From: Candidatus Ideonella esbjergensis
GTDB taxonomy: Bacteria > Pseudomonadota > Gammaproteobacteria > Burkholderiales > Burkholderiaceae_C
Direction of reading: 5' to 3'
Assembly: GCA_016710065.1 (NCBI GenBank)
Contig: JADJLP010000001.1
Coordinates: 1,302,001 to 1,366,000 of the forward strand
DNA: 64,000 nucleotides
Of the stretch, positions 44,056 to 53,090 are shown piece by piece. The notes below the pieces were generated by a model, which had not been told where the DNA came from, searched no databases, and worked only from the letters and a program-made list of their open reading frames with translations. Both the position numbers and the translations under genes were made by a program. Within the stretch, counting starts at the first letter, position 1. Each line of letters starts with the position of its first letter.

Positions 44056-44910
44056 TCAGCGGTTGCGCGATTGCATGAACACCAGCTTCTCGAACAAGGT
44101 GACGTCCTGCTCGTTCTTCAGCAGCGCGCCCACCAGCGGTGGCAGTGTGACCTTGTCGTCCTGGCTGCGCAGCACTTCCACCGAAATGTCCTCGGCCACC
44201 AGCAGCTTGAGCCAGTCGATCAGTTCGCTGGTGCTGGGTTTCTTCTTCAGCCCCGGCAGGCCGCGCACGTCGTAGAAGCTCTTCAGCGCGGCCGCCAGCA
44301 GCGTTTTCTTCAGACCGGGAAAGTGCACGTCGACGATCTTCTGCATCGTCTCAGCCTCGGGGAATTTGATGTAGTGGAAGAAGCAGCGGCGCAGGAAGGC
44401 GTCCGGCAGTTCCTTCTCGTTGTTCGAGGTGATGAACACCAGCGGCCTGTGCTTGGCGCGTATGGTCTGGCGCGTCTCGTAGCAATGGAACTCCATGCGG
44501 TCGATCTCGCGCAGCAGGTCGTTCGGAAACTCGATGTCGGCCTTGTCGATCTCGTCGATCAGCAGCGCCACCGGCGTCTCTGATTCAAACGCCTGCCACA
44601 GCACGCCCTTGACGATGTAGTTGCGGATGTCGCGCACCTTCTCGGTGTTCTCCGCGCCCGAGAGCTGGCTGTCGCGCAAGCGGCTCACCGCGTCGTACTC
44701 GTACAGGCCCTGGTGGGCCTTGGTGGTGCTCTTGATGTGCCACTCCAGCAGCGGCAGGCCCAGGGCACCGGCGGCCTCCTCGGCCAGCATGGTCTTGCCG
44801 GTACCGGGCTCACCCTTGACCAGCAGGGGCCGCTGCAGCGTGATGGCGGCGTTCACCGCCAGCATCAGATCGGCGGTGGCCACGTAGTTGTCGGTGCCTT
44901 GGAATTTCAT
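44056..44910 (-). CDS. MoxR family AAA+ ATPase
   Basis: This 284-residue AAA+ ATPase has Walker A in KGEPGTGKTMLAEEAA, Walker B in ALLIDEIDKADIEF, sensor 1 in PLVFITSNNEKELPDAFLRR with an arginine finger, and a C-terminal lid. MoxR proteins act as chaperones that load cofactors or activate enzymes, usually with a von Willebrand A (CoxE-like) partner encoded next door. Here the next gene is a GNAT acetyltransferase and no VWA gene is in reach. The start at 44910 (MKFQGTDNYVAT) is the family-typical one; a GTG start 24 bp upstream is possible. Confidence 0.9.
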   Translation of the reverse strand: MKFQGTDNYVATADLMLAVNAAITLQRPLLVKGEPGTGKTMLAEEAAGALGLPLLEWHIKSTTKAHQGLYEYDAVSRLRDSQLSGAENTEKVRDIRNYIVKGVLWQAFESETPVALLIDEIDKADIEFPNDLLREIDRMEFHCYETRQTIRAKHRPLVFITSNNEKELPDAFLRRCFFHYIKFPEAETMQKIVDVHFPGLKKTLLAAALKSFYDVRGLPGLKKKPSTSELIDWLKLLVAEDISVEVLRSQDDKVTLPPLVGALLKNEQDVTLFEKLVFMQSRNR

Positions 44911-44998
44911 GGTCTTTTCACTCTGCGATTTCACACTGCGAGGCGCGATTCAGTATAAGCGCCGGTCTGTGGGTGGGTGGGCTGTCACCTGGGAGACG

Positions 44999-45052
44999 GG
45001 CAGGGGCGCCGTTGCGCCCTGCCAGGCGTGGGAAACACCCGATTTGCGGGTG
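44999..45052 (+). promoter_or_regulatory. Two stem-loops in the leader of the HD-GYP gene
   Basis: The first hairpin (44999-45023) pairs GGCAGGGGCGC with GCGCCCTGCC around a CGTT loop with one bulged G. The second (45036-45052) is CACCCG ATTTG CGGGTG followed by GTTTTC, a terminator-like shape. Both lie 78-131 bases before the HD-GYP start codon. They could be an attenuator, or the terminator of a small unseen transcript. Confidence 0.4.
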
Positions 45053-45129
45053 GTTTTCAAGTCTTTGCTCTCTTCTCCGCATGGCACAGTGGTGGGGCCG
45101 GTACGTCCTGCGCGCCGGCTGCCCTCACC

Positions 45130-46392
45130 ATGCTCAAAAAGATTCCCGTCTCGCAAGTTCGCCTTGGCATGCATTTGCACGCCCTGGAAGGGGCGTGGAT
45201 AGACCACCCATTCTGGAAGAGCAAGTTCGTCATCCGCGACCACGAAGACCTGGCCAAGCTCAAGGCCAGCGGGCTCACGGGGGTGTGGATCGACGTGACC
45301 AAGGGCCTGGACGTGGCCGAACCCGAGAGCGACCTGGCCCGGCCCAAGGCCAGCCCCAACCTGCCGGCCCAGGCCCGCGCGCCAGAGCCAGCAGCCGCTG
45401 CCGCTGCCGCCCCGGCCAGCACGGCTGCTGCCCCGCCGCCCGCCAGCCGCAGCCTGCAGGAAGAGCTGACGCAGGCCGCCGGCCTGTGGAAAGACAGCCG
45501 CGCCCAGGTGACCTCGATGTTCAACGAGGCGCGCATGGGCAAGGCCATGGACGCCGAGCAGTGCATGCCACTGGTGAACGACATTGCACATTCGGTCTAC
45601 CGCAACCCGGGCGCGCTGGTGAGCCTGGCGCGGCTCAAGACCCAAGACGACTACACCTACATGCACTCGGTGGCGGTCTGCGCATTGATGGTGGCCTTGG
45701 GGCGTGAGCAGGGCTTGTCTGAAGACGCTTGCCGCGAGGCCGGTATGGCAGGGCTGCTGCACGACCTGGGCAAGGCCTTGATGCCCCTGGCCGTGCTGAA
45801 CAAACCCGGCAAGCTCACCGAAGAAGAATTTGCCGTGATGCGCACCCACCCTGAGCGCGGCTATGAACTCCTGCTTGAGGCCCGTGCTGTCAGGGATGGC
45901 GTGCTGGACGTGTGCCTGCACCACCATGAGCGAATCGACGGCACTGGCTATCCGCACCGCCTTGCGCACGAGCACATCAGTCTGCTGGCACGCATGGGCT
46001 CGATCTGTGATGTGTACGACGCCATCACTTCCAACCGCCCTTACAAGGCCGGCTGGGATCCGGCCGAATCGATCGCCCGCATGGCCAGCTGGAAGGGCCA
46101 TTTCGACCCCCTCTTGTTCCAGGCCTTTGTGCGCAGCCTGGGCATCTACCCTACCGGCTCGCTGGTGAGGTTGCAGTCGGGCAAGCTGGCCGTGGTGGTG
46201 GAGCAGAACCCCGCCTCGCTGGTGTCACCCACGGTCAAGACCTTCTTCTCCACCAAGTCGCAGATGCCCATGGCGCCGCAGTTGCTGGACTTGGCCAACT
46301 CGAACGACAAGATCATCGGCCGCGAGAACCCGGCGGTCTGGGGCTTCAAGCACCTGGACGAGTTGTGGGCGGGGGATGCGCTGGGGAAGTGA
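45130..46392 (+). CDS. HD-GYP domain cyclic-di-GMP phosphodiesterase
   Basis: This 420-residue protein hydrolyses the second messenger c-di-GMP. The N-terminus (MLKKIPVSQVRLGMHLHALE, about 1-70) is the DUF3391 domain commonly fused to HD-GYP. A flexible Ala/Pro-rich linker follows (about 75-115), then the catalytic domain with HSVAVCALMVALG, the HD motif in GLLHDLGKALMP, and the GYP motif in CLHHHERIDGTGYPHRL. All metal-ligand residues are present, so it should be active. It is cytoplasmic, with no transmembrane helix. It is convergent with the peptide-binding-protein gene, with 5 bp between the stops. Confidence 0.94.
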   Translation: MLKKIPVSQVRLGMHLHALEGAWIDHPFWKSKFVIRDHEDLAKLKASGLTGVWIDVTKGLDVAEPESDLARPKASPNLPAQARAPEPAAAAAAAPASTAAAPPPASRSLQEELTQAAGLWKDSRAQVTSMFNEARMGKAMDAEQCMPLVNDIAHSVYRNPGALVSLARLKTQDDYTYMHSVAVCALMVALGREQGLSEDACREAGMAGLLHDLGKALMPLAVLNKPGKLTEEEFAVMRTHPERGYELLLEARAVRDGVLDVCLHHHERIDGTGYPHRLAHEHISLLARMGSICDVYDAITSNRPYKAGWDPAESIARMASWKGHFDPLLFQAFVRSLGIYPTGSLVRLQSGKLAVVVEQNPASLVSPTVKTFFSTKSQMPMAPQLLDLANSNDKIIGRENPAVWGFKHLDELWAGDALGK

Positions 46393-46397
46393 CACCA

Positions 46398-47975
46398 TCA
46401 CTTCACCGTGACCCAGGCCACCTCCAGCCAGTTGTCGGCCCGGTGCACGGCGCTCACGTTGCTGCGCATGGCCCAGGGGATGAACTGGCGGTGCAGAGGG
46501 ATGTGGTGGACCTGCGCGTTGTGCTCGCGGAAGATGGCCTTGATCATGTCCGCGCGCTTGGCCGCGTTGCCCTCCTTGCTGGAGGCCGCGATCATCGCGT
46601 CCAATTTGTCGTTGCGGAAGTTGCCGCGGTTGTACTCGCCCACGCCGTTGCTGCCCCGGTTGCGGTAGATGGGCGTGAAGGTGGTTTCAGCATCGGTGAT
46701 GGCGCCGCCCCAGCCAAATATGTACAGGCTGGTGTCGAGCTTCTCGGTCTTCGGGAAATACATCACCTTGGGCATGGCGTTCACCGTCACCTTGATGCCA
46801 ATCTTGCTCCACATGCCGCCCAGGGCCACGCAGATTTGCTCGTCGTTGATGTAGCGGTTGTTGGGGCAGTCCAGCGTCACCTCAAAGCCACCGCCGTAGC
46901 CGGCCTCGGCCATCAGTGCCTTGGCCTTGGCCAGGTCATAGGGCAATCGCTTTTCCAGATCGGCATCGCCCAGCGTGGCCTGCGGTGATGACACCAGCGC
47001 GCCGGTGGGCGCCGACATGCCGTTCATCAGCTTGGTCTTGATGGCCTCGATGTCGATGGCCTGGTACATGGCCCGGCGCACGCGCACATCCTTGAAGGGG
47101 TTCTTGCCATCGGGTGACTTGCCGTACAGCAGGCTGTCGCGGGCCTGGTCCATGCCAATGAAGACGATGCGGTTCTCCATGCCTTCGAGCACCTTGATGC
47201 CGGCGGTGGTGCGCAAACGCGGCACGTCGCGCGGGGCCGGGTCGAGCACGAAGTCGATCTCGCCCGAGATCAGCGCGGCCAGGCGGGTCGCGTCGTTGCT
47301 GATCTGGTTGAACACGATCTCCTGCACATTGCCCTCGTACTTGCCCCACCAGGCGGGGTTGCGCTTGTAGGTGGTCTTGATGCCCGGCTGCCGGTTCACC
47401 AGTTGGTAGGGGCCGGTGCCGTTGGCGTTCATCGCGGCAAAGGTTTCTTCCTTGTCCTTGAAGCTCTGCGGTTTGGTGACCTTGTGGGCCTCGCACCAGG
47501 CCTTGCTCATGATGTAGATGAGGTCCAGGTGGTGCAGAAAGATCGGGTTCGGGTCCTTCTGGATGAAGTCCACCGTGGTGGCGTCGATCTTCTTCACCTC
47601 GCCCAGCGCGGTGGCATAGCCGGCGATCTGCGAGCTGGGCTGGCGCGCACGCTCCACCGAGAACACCACGTCGTCGGCGGTGAAGGGCGTGCCGTCGTGG
47701 AACTTCACGCCCGGCCGCAGCTTGAAGCGCCAGCGGGTGGGCGAGGTTTGCTGCCAGCTCAGGGCCAGCTGCGGCACGATGTTGAGCGACTTGTCGCGCA
47801 TCACCAGGCGCTCGTAGACCTGGCCGTTCATCATGTTGGTCAGCGTCTCGTTCTGCGAGAACGGGTCCATGGTCTGGGCGTCGCCCGCGCTGGCCCAGCG
47901 CAGGGTTTGGGCCTGGGCAGCGCCGACGGCCACCAGGCAAAAGGCCACGGCCAGGGACCACAGGCGACAGTTCAT
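46398..47975 (-). CDS. ABC transporter substrate-binding protein, dipeptide/oligopeptide type
   Basis: This 525-residue periplasmic solute-binding protein (SBP_bac_5 family) has a signal peptide of about 22 residues ending in VGAAQA. The mature part starts TLRWASAGDAQTMDPFSQNE and includes WRFKLRPGVKFHDGTPFTAD, the family hallmark. RNPAWWGKYEGNVQEIVF and DVRVRRAMYQAIDIEAIK are further typical blocks. It would bind peptides, nickel chelates or similar ligands for an ABC importer. No permease or ATPase gene is adjacent, so it is an orphan or works with a transporter encoded elsewhere. Confidence 0.92.
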   Translation of the reverse strand: MNCRLWSLAVAFCLVAVGAAQAQTLRWASAGDAQTMDPFSQNETLTNMMNGQVYERLVMRDKSLNIVPQLALSWQQTSPTRWRFKLRPGVKFHDGTPFTADDVVFSVERARQPSSQIAGYATALGEVKKIDATTVDFIQKDPNPIFLHHLDLIYIMSKAWCEAHKVTKPQSFKDKEETFAAMNANGTGPYQLVNRQPGIKTTYKRNPAWWGKYEGNVQEIVFNQISNDATRLAALISGEIDFVLDPAPRDVPRLRTTAGIKVLEGMENRIVFIGMDQARDSLLYGKSPDGKNPFKDVRVRRAMYQAIDIEAIKTKLMNGMSAPTGALVSSPQATLGDADLEKRLPYDLAKAKALMAEAGYGGGFEVTLDCPNNRYINDEQICVALGGMWSKIGIKVTVNAMPKVMYFPKTEKLDTSLYIFGWGGAITDAETTFTPIYRNRGSNGVGEYNRGNFRNDKLDAMIAASSKEGNAAKRADMIKAIFREHNAQVHHIPLHRQFIPWAMRSNVSAVHRADNWLEVAWVTVK

Positions 47976-48069
47976 GGGGCTTCCTCTGCAGGTTCAGAAG
48001 GGCGCAGTGTAGGGCGGCCCGAAAGACCCGCCGTGCCCGACCAGAGGCGCCCGCGCGTACAGTGCCGCC

Positions 48070-50589
48070 ATGATCACCCTGCCCATCCAAGGCATGACCT
48101 GCGCCTCCTGCGCGGGCCGTGTCGAGAAAGCCCTGAAGAAGCTGCCCGGCGTGAGCGAAGCCAGCGTCAACCTGGCCGCAGAGATCGCCACCGTGCAGGC
48201 GGGCGCCGAAGTGACCACCGCCAACCTGACCGACGCCATCGTCAAGGCAGGCTACGAGGTGCCGCTGGCCAGCACCGAGCTGAACGTGGAGGGCATGACC
48301 TGCGCCAGTTGCTCGGGGCGTGTGGAAAAGGCGCTGAAGAAAGTGCCCGGCGTGCTCAGCGCCAGCGTGAACCTGGCCACCAACCAGGCGGTGGTGCGTC
48401 ATGTGGCCAGCGTGGACCTGCCCGCGCAATTGCGGGTCGCCGTGCAGGCAGCAGGCTATGGCGCGCGTCTGGTGCACGACGCTGCCCCTGCAGACGCCCG
48501 CTTCTGGACCGAAGGCCGCCAGGTTGCAGCCGCTGCGCTGCTGAGCGCGCCGCTGGTGCTGCCCATGCTGGGCGACCTGCTGGGCCGGCACTGGATGCTG
48601 CCGGCGCTGTGGCAGTTCCTGCTGGCCGCGCCGGTGCAGTTCATCTTCGGCGCGCGCTTCTTCAAGGCCGGCTGGGCGGCCCTGCGCGCGGGCAGTGCCA
48701 ACATGGACGTGCTGGTGGCCCTGGGCACCGCCGCCGCCTTTGGCCTTTCGCTGGCCATGTGGTGGCGCGAACCCGATGGCATGCCGCATTTGTATTTCGA
48801 AAGTGCGGCCGTGGTCATCACCCTGGTGCGCTTCGGCAAGTGGATGGAGGCGCGCGCCAAGCACCGCACGCTGGCCGCGTTGGACGCGCTGCAAGCCCTG
48901 CGCCCCACCACCGCCCTGGTGCGCCGGGGCGGCGTGGACACCGAACTGCCGGTGAGCGAGCTGCAACTGGGTGACCTGGTGGTGGTGCGACCGGGCCAGC
49001 GCATTGCGGTGGACGGCGAGGTGGTGGAGGGCGAGAGCCATGCGGACGAATCGTTGATCACCGGCGAGAGCCTGCCGGTGGCCCGCAGCCCCGGCGACAA
49101 GGTGACTGGCGGTGCGGTGAATGCCGAGGGCCTGCTGATCGTGCGCACCACCGCGTTGGGCGCCGAAACGCAGATCGCCCGCATCGTGCGCCTGGTGGCC
49201 TCGGCCCAAGGCGCCAAGGCGCCGATACAGCAGCAGGTGGACAAGGTGGCGGCGGTGTTTGTGCCGGCCGTGCTGGTGATCGCGCTGCTCACGCTGCTGG
49301 GTTGGCTTTGGCAGGGCGCCGAGTGGCCCACGGCGCTGATCCACGCGGTCTCGGTGCTGGTCATCGCCTGCCCCTGCGCGCTGGGCCTGGCCACGCCGGC
49401 CACGCTGATGGTGGCCAGCGGCCTGGCGGCCAAGCGCGGCATCCTGGTGCGCGACGCCAGCGCGCTGGAGCGCTTGCGCGACGTGCGCGTGGTGGCCTTC
49501 GACAAGACCGGCACGCTCACCGAAGGCAAGCCACGGCTGCTGGCCTGCGAGCCCCCTGGCGGCGGCGATGCCCGCGCCGTGTTGGCCCAGGCCGCCGCGC
49601 TGCAAGCCGGCAGCGAGCACCCCCTGGCCCGCGCGGTGCTGCAGTTCGCTGCCAGACGCTGGGACGAAACCAGCGCGACCTCCCCAAGCGCGGCCACCGG
49701 CACCCGTGCCGTGCCCGGCAAGGGCGTGCTGGGCCAGGTGCAGTACCACGGGCAAAGCCACTGGCTGGCGCTGGGCCATGGCCGCTGGATGGCCGAGCTG
49801 GGTGTGAACTGTGCGCCGCTGCAGGCCAGCGCCGATGCGCACCAGCGCAAGGGCCTCACCGTCTCGTGGCTGGCGGCCGTGCCGGCACCGGGTGGCTCTA
49901 CTGGTGACGCCACACTGCCTGCCTTGCTGGGCCTGCTGGCCTTTGGCGACACCGCCCGCCCGCAGGCCGCCGCCACCGTGGCCGAGCTGGCACAACAGGG
50001 CATTGCCAGCGTGCTGATCAGCGGCGACAACCCGGGCGCTGCCCACCACCTGGCCGAGGCCGTGGGCATCACCCGCGTGCATGCCGAGGTGCGCCCGGAA
50101 ACCAAGGCCGCGCTGGTGGCCGAACTGAAGGCCGCGCTACCGGTTGGCCAGGCCGTGGCCATGGTGGGCGACGGCATCAACGACGCGCCCGCCTTGGCCG
50201 CTGCCGATGTGGGCATGGCCATGACGCATGCCGACGGCGGCACCGACATCGCCATGCATTCGGCCGGCCTCACGCTGTTGCGCGGCGACCCCTGGAGCGT
50301 GGTGGAGGCGCATTCATTGGCCATCGCCACCGGACGCAAGATCCGTCAGAACCTGTTCTGGGCCTTTGCCTACAACGCCTTGGGTCTGCCGCTGGCCGCG
50401 CTGGGCCATTTGAGCCCGGTGATAGCCGGCGCCGCCATGGCCATGAGCAGCGTGTGCGTGGTGGGCAACGCGCTGTGGCTCTCGCGCTGGCGGCCGCCGC
50501 ACCGACCCGACGCGCTGCCTGGCGAGGCGCTCAGCCCGGGTGAGCGACGCTACCTGGCTGAAGCGGTGAATGCGAGGCCCGATGGCTGA
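48070..50589 (+). CDS. copA: Copper-exporting P1B-type ATPase
   Basis: This 839-residue Cu(I) export pump carries two N-terminal heavy-metal-associated domains, each with GMTCASC (Cys about 11/14 and 83/86). Eight membrane helices follow; the ion-path motif CPC is at about 434-436 in VIACPCALGLATPATLMV. The phosphorylation site is Asp about 478 in FDKTGTLTEGKP. The actuator loop LITGESLPV, the nucleotide-site region GSEHPLARAVL and the hinge VGDGINDAPALAAADVGMAM are all intact. It acts in the inner membrane to expel copper. No CueR-type regulator or copper chaperone is adjacent and no obvious CueR box was seen. Confidence 0.95.
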   Translation: MITLPIQGMTCASCAGRVEKALKKLPGVSEASVNLAAEIATVQAGAEVTTANLTDAIVKAGYEVPLASTELNVEGMTCASCSGRVEKALKKVPGVLSASVNLATNQAVVRHVASVDLPAQLRVAVQAAGYGARLVHDAAPADARFWTEGRQVAAAALLSAPLVLPMLGDLLGRHWMLPALWQFLLAAPVQFIFGARFFKAGWAALRAGSANMDVLVALGTAAAFGLSLAMWWREPDGMPHLYFESAAVVITLVRFGKWMEARAKHRTLAALDALQALRPTTALVRRGGVDTELPVSELQLGDLVVVRPGQRIAVDGEVVEGESHADESLITGESLPVARSPGDKVTGGAVNAEGLLIVRTTALGAETQIARIVRLVASAQGAKAPIQQQVDKVAAVFVPAVLVIALLTLLGWLWQGAEWPTALIHAVSVLVIACPCALGLATPATLMVASGLAAKRGILVRDASALERLRDVRVVAFDKTGTLTEGKPRLLACEPPGGGDARAVLAQAAALQAGSEHPLARAVLQFAARRWDETSATSPSAATGTRAVPGKGVLGQVQYHGQSHWLALGHGRWMAELGVNCAPLQASADAHQRKGLTVSWLAAVPAPGGSTGDATLPALLGLLAFGDTARPQAAATVAELAQQGIASVLISGDNPGAAHHLAEAVGITRVHAEVRPETKAALVAELKAALPVGQAVAMVGDGINDAPALAAADVGMAMTHADGGTDIAMHSAGLTLLRGDPWSVVEAHSLAIATGRKIRQNLFWAFAYNALGLPLAALGHLSPVIAGAAMAMSSVCVVGNALWLSRWRPPHRPDALPGEALSPGERRYLAEAVNARPDG

Positions 50590-50674
50590 AGCCGAGTGCG
50601 GGAGCGCAGCATAATTGGTCTGCGGTCTGTCGCTGGGCAGGCGCCCCAAACAATAAGGCAGGGAGATTTGGCGA

Positions 50675-52393
50675 ATGAACTTCAGTCGCTACGCAGTGCG
50701 CTTCCCAACAGTGACAAGTGCGGACGAGTCCCCGCGATGGTCGTGGGGTCACATCGACAGAAAACGTACAGCTGCACACTTGCGCGCCGGTCTGAGTTCA
50801 GTGGTCGTGGCCCTGTTGCTCTGCGCTTGCGGAGGTGGTGGTGGTAGCGACCCAACGGGAGGCAATGGCGGCGGGCCACCTCCGGCTCCAACCGTGAGCT
50901 TGAGTGCCTCTCCAGAGGCAGTGGCTTTGGGTGGCTCAACGACGCTCAGTTGGTCCAGTTCCAACGCCACAGCTTGCACGGCAAGCGACGGCTGGAGTGG
51001 CGCCAGAAACATATTGGGCAGCGATGTTCTGAAGTCTTTGGCCACGACGCAGAGCTACACACTGAGTTGCACCGGCCCGGGGGGAACTGCATCGCGCACC
51101 CTGACCGTGGGCGTAGGTGAGCCGGCACCCAGTCTGACGCTGACAGCGACACCGATCACCGTCATCGTTGGCCAGTCCGCAACGCTCGAATGGGCTGCCA
51201 CCAACGTCACCGCCTGCACGGCCAGCGGCAGTTGGAGTGGCGCCCGTGGTTTGACCGGCAGCGAGTCGTTGGGGATGCCAACCAGCAGGGGCTCGTACCA
51301 TCTGGCCTGCTCGGGTCTTGGCGGAACCGCCCGCGCAACGGTCGTTGTCGATGTCTTTCCCGCACCCGAGCCACCAATCTATGTTGGGGCTGCGACGGGC
51401 GATGGGGCCACCACCGTCTCATGGGCTTCGCAAGCGGGAAGCTTCTACGCAGGGCAGCGGGTGAGCACGAACCTGTATGTGTCGACCAAGCCAGGTATCG
51501 ACGTGCGCCACTTCACCGAATCTGCCCCCAACCAGGTTCGACGCGGCTTGGCCGAAATGGGGCCGGTGGTCTTTACGGGGTTCACGAACGGCGCACCGCT
51601 GTATGTGGTGGCCACTGACGTGGCGGGCGGCATTGAAGGTTCGCCCAGCGTCGAGATCACCGTCACGCCTCAGCCACCGCCCACTCTGGTGGAGCGGCTT
51701 GATGCGCTGAACGACACGGGCATGACCGCCTGCACCGATCTGACGATGGCCACCCTGGCGTGCCCGATCACCAACCTGCCCAATCAAGATGGCGACATAG
51801 GGCGCGACGCCGCTGTGTCGAAGGGCCAAGTGGTCAAGACGGGTTTTGGTCAGGCTGGCTTCGATTTCACCAAGCTCGGCGCTGACGGCGCCGCATTGGC
51901 TGCCAGTGCCACTGACTGGTCTTGCGTACGCGACAACGTGACGGGCCTGACCTGGGAAGTACCTGCCGCCACGGGCCTGACTTCGTATGAGAACGGCTAC
52001 ACCTGGTACCAGCCCGATCCTGCATTGAATGGTGGTTTTGCCGGCCTCCCCGAGGGCGCGGTTTGCAGTGGCAGCGACTGCAACACCGACGGCTTCATAC
52101 GCGCACTGAACCAGGCCGGCCACTGTGGTTTCAAGGATTGGCGGCTACCCACACGACGCGAATTGTTCAGCCTCGCCGTTTTTTCGCAGCCGAAGTCCAT
52201 AGATATCCAAGCCTTCCCCCTGCTGCCCTACACCGGCAGGGCGTACTTCTGGTCTTCCACTGTCTCTTCAGGGACGGCGGGGGTCGGAATCGGAGCTTGG
52301 GGCATGCTCGTCAACGAGCCGGTTCTTGAGATGTTTCCCAAGGGCGGCCTCCGGCTCGAACTGCTCATCGGCTACATCTTGGCAGTGCGCTGA
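50675..52393 (+). CDS. Putative lipoprotein with two Ig-like repeats and a DUF1566 domain
   Basis: This 572-residue exported protein has a long N-region, then the hydrophobic segment LSSVVVALLLCAC followed by a poly-Gly stretch, suggesting a lipoprotein signal with the acylated Cys before GGGGG. Two copies of an Ig-like module follow (SLSASPEAVALGGSTTLSWS and TLTATPITVIVGQSATLEWA, each with N.TACTAS.SWSG). The C-terminal third has the DUF1566 pattern GLTWEVP, CGFKDWRLPTRRELFSLAVF, and YFWSSTVSS. The DUF1566 fold resembles C-type-lectin-like surface domains; ligand unknown. GC is lower than in core genes. AGGGAG precedes the ATG. A smaller DUF1566 gene follows immediately. Confidence 0.82.
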   Translation: MNFSRYAVRFPTVTSADESPRWSWGHIDRKRTAAHLRAGLSSVVVALLLCACGGGGGSDPTGGNGGGPPPAPTVSLSASPEAVALGGSTTLSWSSSNATACTASDGWSGARNILGSDVLKSLATTQSYTLSCTGPGGTASRTLTVGVGEPAPSLTLTATPITVIVGQSATLEWAATNVTACTASGSWSGARGLTGSESLGMPTSRGSYHLACSGLGGTARATVVVDVFPAPEPPIYVGAATGDGATTVSWASQAGSFYAGQRVSTNLYVSTKPGIDVRHFTESAPNQVRRGLAEMGPVVFTGFTNGAPLYVVATDVAGGIEGSPSVEITVTPQPPPTLVERLDALNDTGMTACTDLTMATLACPITNLPNQDGDIGRDAAVSKGQVVKTGFGQAGFDFTKLGADGAALAASATDWSCVRDNVTGLTWEVPAATGLTSYENGYTWYQPDPALNGGFAGLPEGAVCSGSDCNTDGFIRALNQAGHCGFKDWRLPTRRELFSLAVFSQPKSIDIQAFPLLPYTGRAYFWSSTVSSGTAGVGIGAWGMLVNEPVLEMFPKGGLRLELLIGYILAVR

Positions 52394-52415
52394 ACCCAGA
52401 GGTGAGGACATGTTC

Positions 52416-52955
52416 ATGGCCCGAATTGATTCCGCCAGCAGATTTTTCCTCGTCCTGCTTGGCTGGTCGCTTGCAGCCAGTGCCCAGGCCCGATGCGCCA
52501 ATGGAATGAACACGTCCATACCCGAAAGTACACCGACCACTGCCTTCACCGTCCGCACCGACGGCACGGTTCTGGCGAAAGCAACAGGTCTGATGTGGGC
52601 ACGGTGCCCGGTCGGGCAGATCGTCTCCGCCAATGCCTGCAGCGGGACGCCAAAAGCCATGACATGGGCCGAAGCGATCCTCGTCGCCCACGCTTCGACT
52701 TTGGCGGGCTACACGGACTGGCGATTGCCAAACCCTAAAGAAGCGCTTTCGATCTTCGAGGACCGGTGTGATGCGCCATCGCTGAATGCCGATCTATTCC
52801 CCATCGATTACAGATTCGGGCTCTGGACATCCACCCCTGCGGCAAACCTTACGGGAGCGCATTACGCCGCTTGGGTCGTGGGGAGCGATGGCCGAGTGAT
52901 CCTGGCGCCTGATTACCAGGAGGCTTCTGTTCTGCTGGTGCGCGACGCACGTTGA
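52416..52955 (+). CDS. Small exported DUF1566 domain protein
   Basis: This 179-residue protein has a cleavable signal peptide (SRFFLVLLGWSLAASAQA) followed by a single DUF1566 module: GLMWARCPVGQ, MTWAEAILVAHASTLAGYTD, WRLPNPKEALSIFEDRC and FGLWTSTPA are the recurring motifs. It begins 22 bp after the larger DUF1566 gene and is probably cotranscribed. The ATG at 52416 is preferred over the one at 52410 because it gives proper spacing from GAGG. Several cysteines could form disulfides in the periplasm or on the surface. Confidence 0.83.
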   Translation: MARIDSASRFFLVLLGWSLAASAQARCANGMNTSIPESTPTTAFTVRTDGTVLAKATGLMWARCPVGQIVSANACSGTPKAMTWAEAILVAHASTLAGYTDWRLPNPKEALSIFEDRCDAPSLNADLFPIDYRFGLWTSTPAANLTGAHYAAWVVGSDGRVILAPDYQEASVLLVRDAR

Positions 52956-53090
52956 AGGTACGCGCCGCCTTCAAACACAGCCGTTAGGCCAGCGCTTTCG
53001 GTTTGGAAGGGTCATCTTCTAGCTCCGTGTGCACTACCTTCTTTTTCTGCCAGGAAGGCTTCCGCTAACCAAGTTGGTGGCGGTACCACA

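Noticed and set aside
46936..50082. Long minus-strand frame of over 1,000 codons across the copper ATPase
   Set aside because: It is a shadow of copA and of the peptide-binding-protein gene in another frame; the translation is His/Gln/Arg-rich and has no domain.
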